DNA of 64,000 bases from contig CAVYAT010000005.1 in the NCBI GenBank assembly GCA_963766605.1, positions 372,001-436,000 on the forward strand, written 5' to 3'. The notes beneath the pieces were generated by a model, which saw only the letters and a program-made list of their open reading frames with translations, was not told the DNA's origin and did no database searches. Both the position numbers and the translations under genes were made by a program. Of the stretch, positions 37,442 to 46,641 are shown one piece after another (the first letter of the stretch is position 1; each line of letters starts with the position of its first letter). The DNA comes from AC-49 sp963766605. Lineage in GTDB: Bacteria; Actinomycetota; Thermoleophilia; Solirubrobacterales; Solirubrobacteraceae.

Positions 37442-37851
37442 TAGCCGGGAACGATGACGACCGGCCGGTCGGCGAGCTGGATGAGCTTGTGCGGAGTCGA
37501 CCCGACCAGCGCGCCCTTCAGCGGACTCTCGCCGCGCGTCCCCACGACGATCAGCCGCGCGTCGCGCTCTTCGGCGATGCGAACGAGCGCCGCCGCAGGG
37601 CGCTCCTCGACCACCACCGTCTCGATATCAACGTGTTTGGCTGCCGCCTGGTGGCTGGCGTGGGCCATGACCTCCTCCGAGCGCTCCTTGAGCGACTTGG
37701 CGTAGTCCTGGACCTCGCCACCCATCCGGTTGACCTCGTACGCGTACACGACGACGAGCTCGTCCTTCAGCGCGATCGCGGCATCGGCCGCGGTGTCCAG
37801 TGCGGCGCGCGCACAGTCCGAGCCGTCGTATCCGACGATGATCTGCGACAT
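37441..37851 (-). CDS. Universal stress protein (UspA family)
   Basis: A 136-residue single-domain Usp. The N-terminal IIVGYDGSDCARAAL and the C-terminal ATP-binding loop GTRGESPLKGALVGST (G-2x-G-9x-G-S) predict an ATP-binding Usp. Its ATG shares one base with the stop of the upstream permease gene, a coupling often seen between transporters and Usp proteins, which may modulate the transporter. That partnership is inferred. Confidence 0.93.
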   Translation of the reverse strand: MSQIIVGYDGSDCARAALDTAADAAIALKDELVVVYAYEVNRMGGEVQDYAKSLKERSEEVMAHASHQAAAKHVDIETVVVEERPAAALVRIAEERDARLIVVGTRGESPLKGALVGSTPHKLIQLADRPVVIVPG

Positions 37852-39365
37852 CAGACACCGCTCCCTTCAACGGCCGGCCCGCTCTCGAGCAGCGCCGGGT
37901 CGGCAACCTCGGGCTTGCGGCGGAAGAACTCGGGCTCCTTGAGGTTCCAGGCGATCATCAGCACGACGCCAAGCACCAGCGCGCCGACTCCGATCACCGC
38001 GGCCAGGCCCCAGCCGAACGCGGTGCCGAAGCTCTCATGATCGTTGGCCAGATCGTGGACCGACTTCACGAACAGCGCCGCGAGGATCAGTCCGCCCACC
38101 ACCGGGCACACACCGATGAAGAAGAAGTTCTTCGCCGACTTCAGGAGCTCGCGCCGGTAGTAGATCGCACACGCGAACCCGGTGATGCCGTAGTAGAAGG
38201 CGATCATGAGCCCGAGGGCGGCAATTGACGCGAAGAGGACGTTGTCGCTGATCAGCGTCAGTCCGACGTACCAGACGATCGACAGCGCACCCATCATCAG
38301 CGTCGAGAAGTCCGGCGAGAGGTAGCGGGGGTGGATGCGTCCGAAGATCGATGGCAGAGCCTTCATCCGCGCCATCGACAGCGATGTCCGGGCGGTCGGA
38401 AGGATCGTGGTCTGCGTCGACGCCGAGGCCGATGTGAGCACCGCGATGATCAGCAGCTTGTTCAGCGGCGATCCGAACACCTCCTTGCCGATACCGGCGA
38501 ACACGTCGTCGGAGTTCGCACTCAGCGAGTGCGGCCCGGCGAACGCGATCGCCGCAGCCGACACGACGACGTAGATGCCGACCAGCACGAAGGTACTGAG
38601 GATCGCGGCCCGCCCGGGAGCGGTGCCTGGGTCCTCCGTCTCCTCGTTGACGGCCACTCCGCTGTCCCACCCCCAATAGATGAATACGGCGAGGAGCACC
38701 CCATCGACCATCGCGCTCGTGGAGCTGATGGCGAACGGGTTGAACCACGACAGCGCGACGTGCGAGGAGGCCGGGGGCGCCGTCCCGGCGTAGACCTTGA
38801 CCAGGGCGACGACGGCGAACAGGACGAGCGTGATGAACTCGGCGCCGAGCAGCCACTGCTGCGTGCGCGCGGAGAGCTCGACCCCGATGTAACAGATCGT
38901 GGTCATGATCACGATCCACCCAACGCCGAGCACCGTCACCCAGAACGTCGACGGATCGCTCTCGCCGAACAGCTGGAACGTGTACAGGCCGGCGATCTGT
39001 GCCAGGTTGGCCATGACGATGATGTCGGCCGCGATGATTCCCCAGCCGCCCATCCAGCCGAGCCGCGGACCCATCGCCTTCGTCACCCACGCGAATGTGG
39101 TTCCGCAATCCGGGTCGGCGCGGTTCATGTAGTAGTACGACGCCGCGATGAACAGCATCGGGATGAAGGCGATGATCATGATCGCCGGTGCCTGGAACCC
39201 GACGATCGCCGTGACGAAGCCGAGCGTCGCGGCGAGGCTGTAGCCCGGCGCTGTCGATGCGACGCCGATGACCAGGCTGGAAAGGCCGGTGATCGCGTTC
39301 TTCGCCAGCCCCCCCTTGCCGACTTCGCGGGTTTGCGCGGGGGCGGGGACCGAGGCTGCTTCCAT
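37851..39365 (-). CDS. APC-superfamily amino-acid permease
   Basis: A 504-residue polytopic membrane protein with 12 predicted helices. The first helix contains SSLVIGVASTAPGYSLA, a motif of the APC (amino acid-polyamine-organocation) family; WVTKAMGPRLGWMGGWGI and ALPSIFGRIHPRYLSP are further family blocks. The substrate is not clear. The ATG lies 6 nt after a TAGGGT box on the minus strand (39372-39377), suggesting it is the first gene of a two-gene transcript with usp. Confidence 0.92.
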   Translation of the reverse strand: MEAASVPAPAQTREVGKGGLAKNAITGLSSLVIGVASTAPGYSLAATLGFVTAIVGFQAPAIMIIAFIPMLFIAASYYYMNRADPDCGTTFAWVTKAMGPRLGWMGGWGIIAADIIVMANLAQIAGLYTFQLFGESDPSTFWVTVLGVGWIVIMTTICYIGVELSARTQQWLLGAEFITLVLFAVVALVKVYAGTAPPASSHVALSWFNPFAISSTSAMVDGVLLAVFIYWGWDSGVAVNEETEDPGTAPGRAAILSTFVLVGIYVVVSAAAIAFAGPHSLSANSDDVFAGIGKEVFGSPLNKLLIIAVLTSASASTQTTILPTARTSLSMARMKALPSIFGRIHPRYLSPDFSTLMMGALSIVWYVGLTLISDNVLFASIAALGLMIAFYYGITGFACAIYYRRELLKSAKNFFFIGVCPVVGGLILAALFVKSVHDLANDHESFGTAFGWGLAAVIGVGALVLGVVLMIAWNLKEPEFFRRKPEVADPALLESGPAVEGSGV

Positions 39366-39480
39366 GGCGGCACCCTAAGAGCCCGTTGCATGCGACACAA
39401 GACCCTTTATCCAAGGTGGCATACGCCCGGAAGCGAGGTGGGCCGATACGCAGGGCTCGGCGGGGGGTAGACCCTTGCCC

Positions 39481-40332
39481 GTGCCCTCCCTGCCCACCGG
39501 CCGGCCGTCGGCCGACGCAGCCGACGACTTCCTGCGCGCGCGCCGGCGCCGAGCGCTGGCGCTGCTGCGCGCGCGTGTGGCGCGGACGCCGGGCGACGTC
39601 GATGCGATCCTGCCGTTCGACGAGGTCGTCGCCGCGCTCGGGCGCACCGGCGAGGTCGACCTCGGCCGTCGCGTCGTCGCGCTCGACAGCATCCTTGGCA
39701 CGGTCGACCGGCCCGGGGGCTTCGATCGCGAGTTCCGCCCGACAAGCGCGCGCGTACGCACGCGCTGGGAGCGGATCGCCGAGCAGGTGCGCAAGGGTCG
39801 CCCCCTGCCGCCGGTCGATCTCTACCTCGTCGGCGACGTCTACTTCGTCCGCGACGGCCACCACCGCGTGTCGGTCGCCCGCGCCCTGGGCCACGCCGAC
39901 ATCGACGCGCGCGTCGTCGAGGTCCGCACACGCGTGGGCGCGACGCGCGCGCTGCGCGTGTCCGACCTGCCGCTGAAGAACCACGAGCGGCTGTTCCGCG
40001 AGCGCGTGCCGCTCGCGGCCCCGCAGGCCGCGCGCGTGCGGCTGACCAACGCCTGGCACTACGCCGCGCTGGCCGAGGGGGTCGAGGCGTGGGGCTTTCG
40101 CGCGGCCCAGGAGGACGGGATCGCCCGCGGCCGGGAGGAGACGGCACAGCGCTGGTTCGAGCTGGAGTTCGCGCCGGTCGTCGAGCTCCTGCGCGACGCC
40201 GAGATGCTCGGCGACGGCACCGAGGCCGATACCTACATGCGAGTCGCCGGCCAGCGCTACCGGCTGCTGCGCACGCACGACTGGAGCGAGGACGTACTTC
40301 AGGCGCTGCGCCGCGAGCGAAGAACATCGTGA
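39481..40332 (+). CDS. ParB/Srx-like N-terminal domain protein, unknown function
   Basis: A 283-residue protein. VDAILPFDEVVAALG and RPLPPVDLYLVGDVYFVRDGHHRVSVARALG form a ParB-nuclease-like domain; DGHHRVSVARALG is the typical DGHHR motif. The C-terminal half (NAWHYAALAEGVEAWGFRAAQ ...) is helical and lacks a ParB HTH or partition context, so this is a free-standing relative and not a chromosome-partition ParB. I chose the GTG at 39481, 7 nt after TAGACC; a TTG at 39475 would add two residues. It is divergent from the permease. Confidence 0.75.
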   Translation: MPSLPTGRPSADAADDFLRARRRRALALLRARVARTPGDVDAILPFDEVVAALGRTGEVDLGRRVVALDSILGTVDRPGGFDREFRPTSARVRTRWERIAEQVRKGRPLPPVDLYLVGDVYFVRDGHHRVSVARALGHADIDARVVEVRTRVGATRALRVSDLPLKNHERLFRERVPLAAPQAARVRLTNAWHYAALAEGVEAWGFRAAQEDGIARGREETAQRWFELEFAPVVELLRDAEMLGDGTEADTYMRVAGQRYRLLRTHDWSEDVLQALRRERRTS

Positions 40333-40372
40333 TCTACGCGTAATTCGTGCGTCGCCCGCCGGTTGGATGGGC

Positions 40373-40828
40373 ATGCGAACGACGATCACCCTCATATGCG
40401 CCCTGGCCCTGATGGCGCCGGCGACCGCGGGCGCGGCCGTCCACGCCGCCCCTGGCGCCAAGGGCGCCCACGCCACCTACGTCATCACCGCGCTGGCGCC
40501 CGAGTCGACTGTCCCGGCCGGCTTCGGCGGCCCGGCGACGACGTTCGCCGCGACGCTGACGCCGCCCTCGGGCCACGGCTGCGGATCGCGCAGGACGCTC
40601 AAGACGACCGAGGACGCAAGCCTGCTCGCCCCCGGAGTGCGGATGCACTTCTCGCTGCGGGCGCCCGTGCGTGGCTGGTGCCACGGCCGCTACCACGTCG
40701 TCGTCAACGAGCACATCGCCCAGCCCTCGGCGCCTGACGCCTGCGCGTCGAGCGCCGACACGCCGTGCCCGAGCGTGACCGCGGCCTCCGAGACCGTCCT
40801 CATGCGCACCTCGTTCCGGGCGCGCTGA
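40373..40828 (+). CDS. Secreted protein with signal peptide, unknown function
   Basis: A 151-residue protein (an ATG at 40367 adds two residues). The N-terminus MRTTITLICALALMAPATAG is a Sec signal peptide with a likely cleavage after AGA-A around residue 22. The mature part has four cysteines (HGCGS, RGWCHGRY, DACASS, TPCPS) that could form two disulfides, and a beta-rich sequence (THF/YHVVV). It may be an immunoglobulin-like extracellular protein. No family is recognised. Confidence 0.7.
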   Translation: MRTTITLICALALMAPATAGAAVHAAPGAKGAHATYVITALAPESTVPAGFGGPATTFAATLTPPSGHGCGSRRTLKTTEDASLLAPGVRMHFSLRAPVRGWCHGRYHVVVNEHIAQPSAPDACASSADTPCPSVTAASETVLMRTSFRAR

Positions 40829-40844
40829 CCTTCCCCGTCGTCGT

Positions 40845-42104
40845 TCAGGCCTCGGGCTCCGGCGTCTCGGCCTCGGGCTCGGGCGTTTCGGCCTCGGGCT
40901 CCGGCGCCGACTCAGCGGCCTGTGGCGCGTCGCCGCCGTCGCGCCCGAGATTGTGACCTTGCTCGGCGTCGAACAGGTAGAGCATGTCGGGGCGCAACGC
41001 CAGGCGGTGCTGCTGGTGCACCGCGACCTGGCTGGCAGCGCTCAGGCGCGCGACGGCCCGGCTGCCCTCCTGACGCCCGGCATCCTCGACGCCCGAGTCG
41101 GCCTCGAGCTCGGCGAGCTGCGCGGACTCGGGCCCGTCTCCCTCGTAGGTGAAATGAACGTAGATCTCACTGCCGACCGATTCGACGACGTCGATCCCGG
41201 CCTCGAACTCGACCCCGCCCGGATGCTCGTCGACCGCCGGGTCGTAGAAGTGCTCGGGCCGCAATCCCGCGATCAGCGCCCGCGACCCGGCGGCCTGAAC
41301 CGCCGCGGCCAACGGCCCGCTCACCGGCACGTCGGCGAACGGCAGGACGACCTTGTCGCCCTGGGGCTTGGCGTCGAAGAAGTTCATCGCCGGCGAGCCG
41401 ATGAAGCCCGCGACGAACAGGTTGACCGGGCGCTCGTAGAGCTCCTTGGGCGTGGCGACCTGCTGCAGCTCACCGGTGCGCAGGACCGCGACGCGGTCGC
41501 CGAGCGTCAGCGCCTCGGTCTGGTCGTGGGTCACGTACACCGTCGTGGTGTTCATGCGCTGCTGGATCCGCGACACGGTGGCGCGCATCTGTACGCGCAG
41601 CTTGGCGTCGAGGTTGCTCAGCGGCTCGTCCATGAGGAACGCCTTCGGATCGCGCACGATCGCGCGGCCCATCGCGACGCGCTGGCGCTGGCCGCCCGAC
41701 AGCTGCGCCGGCTTGCGGTCGAGGTGCTCGTCGAGGTCGAGCACCCGCGACGCCTCTGCGACCTTCTCATCGATCTCCTCCTTCGGCCGGCCGGCGATCT
41801 TCAGCGCGAAGCCCATGTTCTCGCGCACCGTCATGTGTGGGTACAGGGCGTAGTTCTGGAACACCATCGCGATGTCGCGATCCTTGGGCGCAAGGTCGTT
41901 GACCTTCTTGCCGTCGATGTCCAGCTCGCCCTCGGAGATGTCCTCGAGGCCGGCGATCATCCGCAGCGCGGTCGACTTGCCGCAGCCCGACGGCCCGACG
42001 AGCACGAGGAACTCGCCGTCGGCGATGTCGAGGTTGAGGTGCTTGACCGCCTCGAAGCCATCGTCGTAGCGCTTGGTGACGTCGGCGAGCGTGATCTGTG
42101 CCAT
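40845..42104 (-). CDS. Sugar ABC transporter ATP-binding protein (UgpC/MsmK-like)
   Basis: A 419-residue ATPase. Walker A is GPSGCGKST, the signature is LSGGQRQRVAMGRAI and Walker B AFLMDEPLS; TTVYVTHDQTEALTLGD is the switch histidine. A C-terminal MalK-type TOBE domain follows (about 230-380). The last ~20 residues are a PEPEAET tandem (three copies). Such ATPases can energise several sugar porters. It is the last gene of the ABC run and has an AAAGGA SD. Confidence 0.95.
   Translation of the reverse strand: MAQITLADVTKRYDDGFEAVKHLNLDIADGEFLVLVGPSGCGKSTALRMIAGLEDISEGELDIDGKKVNDLAPKDRDIAMVFQNYALYPHMTVRENMGFALKIAGRPKEEIDEKVAEASRVLDLDEHLDRKPAQLSGGQRQRVAMGRAIVRDPKAFLMDEPLSNLDAKLRVQMRATVSRIQQRMNTTTVYVTHDQTEALTLGDRVAVLRTGELQQVATPKELYERPVNLFVAGFIGSPAMNFFDAKPQGDKVVLPFADVPVSGPLAAAVQAAGSRALIAGLRPEHFYDPAVDEHPGGVEFEAGIDVVESVGSEIYVHFTYEGDGPESAQLAELEADSGVEDAGRQEGSRAVARLSAASQVAVHQQHRLALRPDMLYLFDAEQGHNLGRDGGDAPQAAESAPEPEAETPEPEAETPEPEA
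40848..40910 (-). repeat. 21-bp tandem repeat encoding PEPEAET
   Basis: Three nearly identical 21-bp units, differing at one or two bases, encode the acidic Pro-Glu tail of the ATP-binding protein. Variation in copy number between strains would be expected. Confidence 0.8.
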
Positions 42105-42116
42105 GTGCGATTCCTT

Positions 42117-42974
42117 TCAGCCCTTCACGGCGCCGGCGGTCAGGCCGGCCACGATACGCCGCTGGAAGAACAGGACCATGAGAACGATGGGGACGGTGAC
42201 GACGATCGCCGCCGCGGCGATCGACCCGGTCGGCGACTGGAACTGCGACGCCCCCGGGAACTGGAACAGCGCCGCCGGGACGGTCTGCGCCGCCGACGTG
42301 GCGGTCAGGGACACGGCGAAGATGAAGTCGTTCCAGGCGAAGATGAAGACGAGGATCGCGGTCGTGAAGACGCCGGGCGCGGCGAGCGGCGCGATCACCT
42401 TGGTGAACGCCTGCCACGGCGTCGCACCGTCGACCTGGGCCGCCTGCTCGAGCTCCCACGGGATCTCGCGGAAGAACGTGGCCAGCACGTAGATCGCCAG
42501 CGGCAGGGTGAACGTCATGTACGGAATGATCAGCCCGACCCACGTGTCGAACAGCCCGAACACACGCCACATGTCGAACAGCGGGCCGACGATCGCGATC
42601 GGCGGGAAGATCGTGATCACGAGCGCCATGGTCAGGATCGCGCGCTTGCCCGGGAAGTCCAGGCGCGCGATCGCGTAGGCGGTCATCGAGGCGAGGATCA
42701 CAGCGATCACCGTCGCGATCAGCGCGATGCCGATCGAGTTGCGCAGCGCGTCGGTGAAGATCGACTGGTGGAAGACCCCATTGCTCCCGAAGTAGTTGTC
42801 GGTCGAGAAGTGGAGGGGGATCAGCCGCCCGCCGTCGGTGCCGATGTCCTGTGGGCGCTTGAGCGACAGCATCAGCAGCCAGAAGACCGGGAACAGCGCG
42901 CAGACGAACACGACGATGTTGGCCGTCGTCCAACCGGCGACGCGGCGCCCGCGATGACCGCCCACGGCCGCCAT
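42117..42974 (-). CDS. Sugar ABC transporter permease (MalG-like)
   Basis: A 285-residue permease with six helices. The EAA-like loop is ELEQAAQVDGATPWQAFTKV, matching the MalG signature (EAAxxDGA). N-terminal helix 1 (ANIVVFVCALFPVFWLLML) is typical. It shares one base between its start and the upstream permease stop and is 12 nt before the ATPase gene. Confidence 0.95.
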   Translation of the reverse strand: MAAVGGHRGRRVAGWTTANIVVFVCALFPVFWLLMLSLKRPQDIGTDGGRLIPLHFSTDNYFGSNGVFHQSIFTDALRNSIGIALIATVIAVILASMTAYAIARLDFPGKRAILTMALVITIFPPIAIVGPLFDMWRVFGLFDTWVGLIIPYMTFTLPLAIYVLATFFREIPWELEQAAQVDGATPWQAFTKVIAPLAAPGVFTTAILVFIFAWNDFIFAVSLTATSAAQTVPAALFQFPGASQFQSPTGSIAAAAIVVTVPIVLMVLFFQRRIVAGLTAGAVKG

Positions 42975-43927
42975 CAGGTCCCCCCTCGCTGTTGGTCGAG
43001 GTTCAGCCCGAACGCCTTGGTGAACACCAGCGCGATCAGGATCACGATGATGAAGATGAGGATCGAGACGGTCGCGCCGAGGCCGAGGTTCAGCCGGTTG
43101 AGTAACTGGTTGTAACCCAGGATCGAGACCGTCTGCAGGCGTGTGTTGTTGCCGTTGGAGATGACGGTGACCGTGTCGAAAATCCGGAACGCGTCGATCG
43201 TGCGAAACAGGACGGCGACGAGGATCGCCGGCTTCATCACCGGCAGCGTGATCTTCCAGAATCGCTGCCACGCGTTGGCGCCGTCGACACGCGCGGCTTC
43301 GAGCAGTTCCTCGGGCACGAGCGTCAGGCCGGCGAGCAGCAGCAGCGCGATGAACGGCGTCGTCTTCCAGACCTCGGTCATGATCGTCACGAGGAAGTTC
43401 GTCACCGGGTGCGTCGGGTCGAGTGGGTCGTAGTTCAGCCCCAGCGCGGCGGGCACGAAGCCGCCCTCGGCGCCCGACCACGCAAACCGCCACGCGAACG
43501 CCGCGACCACGGTGACGATGCCGTACGGGACGAGCGCGGCGGTACGGATCGCGCCGCGGCCGAAGATCGCCCGGTGCATGACGATGGCCAGAAGCATCCC
43601 CAACACCAGCTCGATCGAGACCGAGACGACGGTGATGATCACCGTGTGCAGAACGTCGCTCCACCACACGGGCGATGACAGCACCGTGCCGTAGTTGTGC
43701 AGCCCGACCCACTTGCGCTCGCCCGGGAACCGCAGGTCGGCCTTGAGCAGCGACAGGTAGATCGCGTAGCCGATCGGATACGCCGTCACCGCGAGCATCA
43801 CGAACACGGCCGGCGCGCACAGCCAGAACGCCAGACGGCGCTCAGCGCGCCGGCGGGCGCTCATCGGCGGCTTGCCACGACGACGCCGGCTGGCGGCCTG
43901 CGGGATCGCGGAGTCGGCGGTCGTCAC
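42974..43927 (-). CDS. Sugar ABC transporter permease (MalF-like)
   Basis: A 317-residue permease with about seven hydrophobic segments. The EAA loop is EELLEAARVDGANAWQRFWKI. It has a basic N-terminal tail (SRRRRGKPPMSARRRAERR) on the cytoplasmic side. It overlaps the substrate-binding gene by 4 nt and the MalG-like gene by 1 nt. Confidence 0.95.
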   Translation of the reverse strand: MTTADSAIPQAASRRRRGKPPMSARRRAERRLAFWLCAPAVFVMLAVTAYPIGYAIYLSLLKADLRFPGERKWVGLHNYGTVLSSPVWWSDVLHTVIITVVSVSIELVLGMLLAIVMHRAIFGRGAIRTAALVPYGIVTVVAAFAWRFAWSGAEGGFVPAALGLNYDPLDPTHPVTNFLVTIMTEVWKTTPFIALLLLAGLTLVPEELLEAARVDGANAWQRFWKITLPVMKPAILVAVLFRTIDAFRIFDTVTVISNGNNTRLQTVSILGYNQLLNRLNLGLGATVSILIFIIVILIALVFTKAFGLNLDQQRGGT

Positions 43928-45156
43928 AGCAGCACGCTCGAGTTCAGGGCGTCCTTGAGCTTCTTGCGCAGCCGTTGGACGAAGCCGTTGAGCTCGATGT
44001 CCTTCGGCGGCCAGACCGACTCGGTGATGGCCAGCGACACGTCAGCGTAGGCCGGGGTCACCGGGCGCACCGCGCCCGTGTTCAGCTCGGCGCGGATCAG
44101 CCGGCCGAACGGGTACTGCTTGAGGAAGCCCGGATTGTTGTAGAGGCTGGCCAGCGTCGGCGGCAGCCCGCCCTTGAGCGCCGCCTCGCGCTGGTTGGGC
44201 AGGTTGCGCAGGCAGGCCGCGGCCTTGAACGAGTCGGCGATGTGCTTGCCGTAGGAGCTCACGCCCCAGTTGATGCCCCCGATCGGCGCGCGGGCCGGCT
44301 TGCCCGCGATGACAGCCGGGTACGGCGCCCATCCGATGTTCTTGAACAGGGTGGGATCGTCGGCCTTGGCCGACGGATAGATGTACGGGTAGTTGACCTG
44401 GAACAGCGCCTTGCCCTGCTCGAAGGCGAGCCGGCCCTGGTCCTCCTTGTCGCTCGACAGCGACGGGTCGGCGGCAGGCGAGTTGGCGAGGTCGGACATG
44501 ACCTGCGCGGCGACGCGGCCCGGCGCGCCGAGCGTAACCCGGTTGCCGACGATGATCGAGCCGCCGGCCGACGCGTTGAGCGAGTTGAACCACACCATCA
44601 GGCCCTCGTATTCGGCGCCCTGAACCTCGACATGGGTGCGCAGCTTGGTCGCCTCGATGATCAGCTGGTGCCACGTGCGCGGCACGGTCTTGACCTTGCG
44701 CTTGTCGTACCACAGCAGCTGGGTGTTCGAGTTGGCCGGCGCGGCGTACAGGCGGCCCTTGTAGATCGCGGTCCGCAGCGGACCAGCGAGCGTGCCGCGA
44801 CTGATCTGGCGGGCCAGGCCCGTCGGGAACGGCTTGATCCAGCCCGCGGCTCCGAACTCGGCCGTCCAGACGACATCCATTCCCATCAGGTCGATCGACG
44901 AGTCCTTGGCCGCCAGGCGCTGGACGAGCGATTGGCGCTGCTGATCGGCGTTGTTGGACAGCGCGTTGAGCTTGATCGTGTACTGCGGCGTCGAGCAGCG
45001 CTTGGCGGCGTCAGCGAACGAGCCCGACGGCTCGTTGAACACCCACAGGTTGAGAGTCGCCCGGCCGTTGGACGAGCCACCGCCTCCGCATGAAGCCAGC
45101 ACCACCGCACCCAGAGCGAGCGTCGCTCGCAGACCCATCCGGAGCATCTCGGACAC
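43924..45156 (-). CDS. Sugar ABC transporter substrate-binding lipoprotein
   Basis: A 410-residue solute-binding protein with a lipobox LASCGGGGSS near residue 22 and a hydrophobic signal before it, so it is anchored outside the membrane. LWVFNEPSGSFADAA and GAAGWIKPFPTGLA are CUT1-family features. The GTG at 45156 is the longest start; ATG codons a few residues on (MLRMGL) are equally possible. The nearby GH13 enzyme suggests the cargo is an alpha-glucoside or malto-oligosaccharide, which is inference. Confidence 0.93.
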   Translation of the reverse strand: MSEMLRMGLRATLALGAVVLASCGGGGSSNGRATLNLWVFNEPSGSFADAAKRCSTPQYTIKLNALSNNADQQRQSLVQRLAAKDSSIDLMGMDVVWTAEFGAAGWIKPFPTGLARQISRGTLAGPLRTAIYKGRLYAAPANSNTQLLWYDKRKVKTVPRTWHQLIIEATKLRTHVEVQGAEYEGLMVWFNSLNASAGGSIIVGNRVTLGAPGRVAAQVMSDLANSPAADPSLSSDKEDQGRLAFEQGKALFQVNYPYIYPSAKADDPTLFKNIGWAPYPAVIAGKPARAPIGGINWGVSSYGKHIADSFKAAACLRNLPNQREAALKGGLPPTLASLYNNPGFLKQYPFGRLIRAELNTGAVRPVTPAYADVSLAITESVWPPKDIELNGFVQRLRKKLKDALNSSVLL

Positions 45157-45190
45157 GCCTTACCCCGCCCGTCGAGATTGTGAACTCTCG

Positions 45191-46639
45191 CTAGATCGCG
45201 GCGAGGATTCCGTGGCCCGGGGCGAGGGTCCCGGCCACCGGCGTGCCAGCGGGCGCGACCGCGGCATGGGTGGCGCGAACGACGGTGCCGGCCAGCGGGC
45301 AGTCGTGCGGCTGCGAGCCCGTATTCAGCGCGACCGCATGGCGCCCGCGGCGATAGGCGAGCACGTCGGGCCCGGCGTCGATCAGCTCGATCGCCCCCTG
45401 GAGCTCGTGGCGGGCGGCGATCAGATCGCGGTACAGCGCCAGCGTCGAGTCGGGCGACGCGGCCTGCGTGGCGGCCGGGCCGTCGGGTCCCTCGATCACC
45501 GCCAGCCACGGCGCGGCAGCGGTCGTGAAGGCGCCGTTGGTCGTCGTGTCCCAGGCGAACGGGTGGCGAAACCGGTCGCGGCCGAACGGGTCGTCGGGCG
45601 GCGTGCGGCCGGGGCCGTCGGCGAGGCCCAGCTCGTCGCCCTGGTAGACGAACACCGGGCCGGGCAGCGTCAGCAGCAGCAGTGCCGCGGCGCGCGCGTT
45701 GGCGGGGCCGACCCGGTCGGGCAGCCGTCGGAAGTCGTGGTTGGACAGCACCCAGGCGCTGCGCGGCGGCGCCGCGGCCAGCACCTCGCGCAGCCGCGAC
45801 GCGTCCCAGCGCGCGTGCAACAGCTCGAACGAGAACGCCGCGTCGAGGTGCTCGAGGTACGCCGGCAGGCGCACCGACGGCACGTAGGCCTCGCCGGCCA
45901 GGAACGCGTCGGGCGCCGCGGCACGCAGCTGCGCAAGCGCGACGCCGATGTCGGGCGCATCGCGCGAGTGGACCTGACGCAGGGTCGCCGCCTCGCGCCC
46001 CTCGGGCAGTGGCGGCGGGCCGGTGGCGGGCGGGTCGTCACGCAGCAGTGGATCCTTCATCACCCGGTCGATCGCGTCGACGCGGAAGCCGTCGACGCCG
46101 CGCTCCAGCCAGAAGCCCATCGCGTCGCCGATCGCGCGGGGGACATCGGGGTTGCGCCAGTCGAGGTCGGGCTGATGGTCGTAGAACGAGTGCAGATACC
46201 AGCCACGGCGGCCGGGGTCGCGTGACCATGCCGGACCGCCGAACGCCGCGATCCAGTTGTTGGCCGGGCCGCCGACCGGCGACCAGACGTAGTACTCGGG
46301 ATGCTCGGTGAACCATGGATGGGCGATCGACGTGTGGTTGGGGACGAGGTCGAGCAGCACGCGCAGGCCGCGCTCGTGCGCGGCGCCCACCAGACTGTCG
46401 AGGTCGGCCAGCGTGCCGAAGCGCGGGTCGATCGCGGTGTAGTCGGCGACGTCGTAGCCCCCGTCGGCCATCGGCGAGACGAACACCGGCGACAGCCACA
46501 GCGCGTCGGCGCCGAGCGCCACGATGTGGTCGAGCCGTGCGACCACGCCGGCGAGGTCGCCCTCGCCATCGCCGTCTGAGTCCTGGAACGAGCGGACGTA
46601 GACCTGGTAGACGACGGCGTCGGTCCACCAGGCGGACAT
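45191..46639 (-). CDS. GH13 alpha-glucosidase-like enzyme
   Basis: A 482-residue glycoside hydrolase of family 13. Conserved regions are LLDLVPNHTS, GFRVDAIDRV (nucleophile Asp), FLAGEAYVPS (acid-base Glu) and LSNHDFRRLP (transition-state Asp). VYQVYVRSFQDSDGDGEGDL is the oligo-1,6-glucosidase/alpha-glucosidase N-terminus. It lacks a signal peptide and would hydrolyse imported glucosides in the cytoplasm. It lies 2 nt after serA and 34 nt before the ABC operon, matching a carbohydrate-utilisation role. Confidence 0.93.
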   Translation of the reverse strand: MSAWWTDAVVYQVYVRSFQDSDGDGEGDLAGVVARLDHIVALGADALWLSPVFVSPMADGGYDVADYTAIDPRFGTLADLDSLVGAAHERGLRVLLDLVPNHTSIAHPWFTEHPEYYVWSPVGGPANNWIAAFGGPAWSRDPGRRGWYLHSFYDHQPDLDWRNPDVPRAIGDAMGFWLERGVDGFRVDAIDRVMKDPLLRDDPPATGPPPLPEGREAATLRQVHSRDAPDIGVALAQLRAAAPDAFLAGEAYVPSVRLPAYLEHLDAAFSFELLHARWDASRLREVLAAAPPRSAWVLSNHDFRRLPDRVGPANARAAALLLLTLPGPVFVYQGDELGLADGPGRTPPDDPFGRDRFRHPFAWDTTTNGAFTTAAAPWLAVIEGPDGPAATQAASPDSTLALYRDLIAARHELQGAIELIDAGPDVLAYRRGRHAVALNTGSQPHDCPLAGTVVRATHAAVAPAGTPVAGTLAPGHGILAAI

Positions 46640-46641
46640 GG

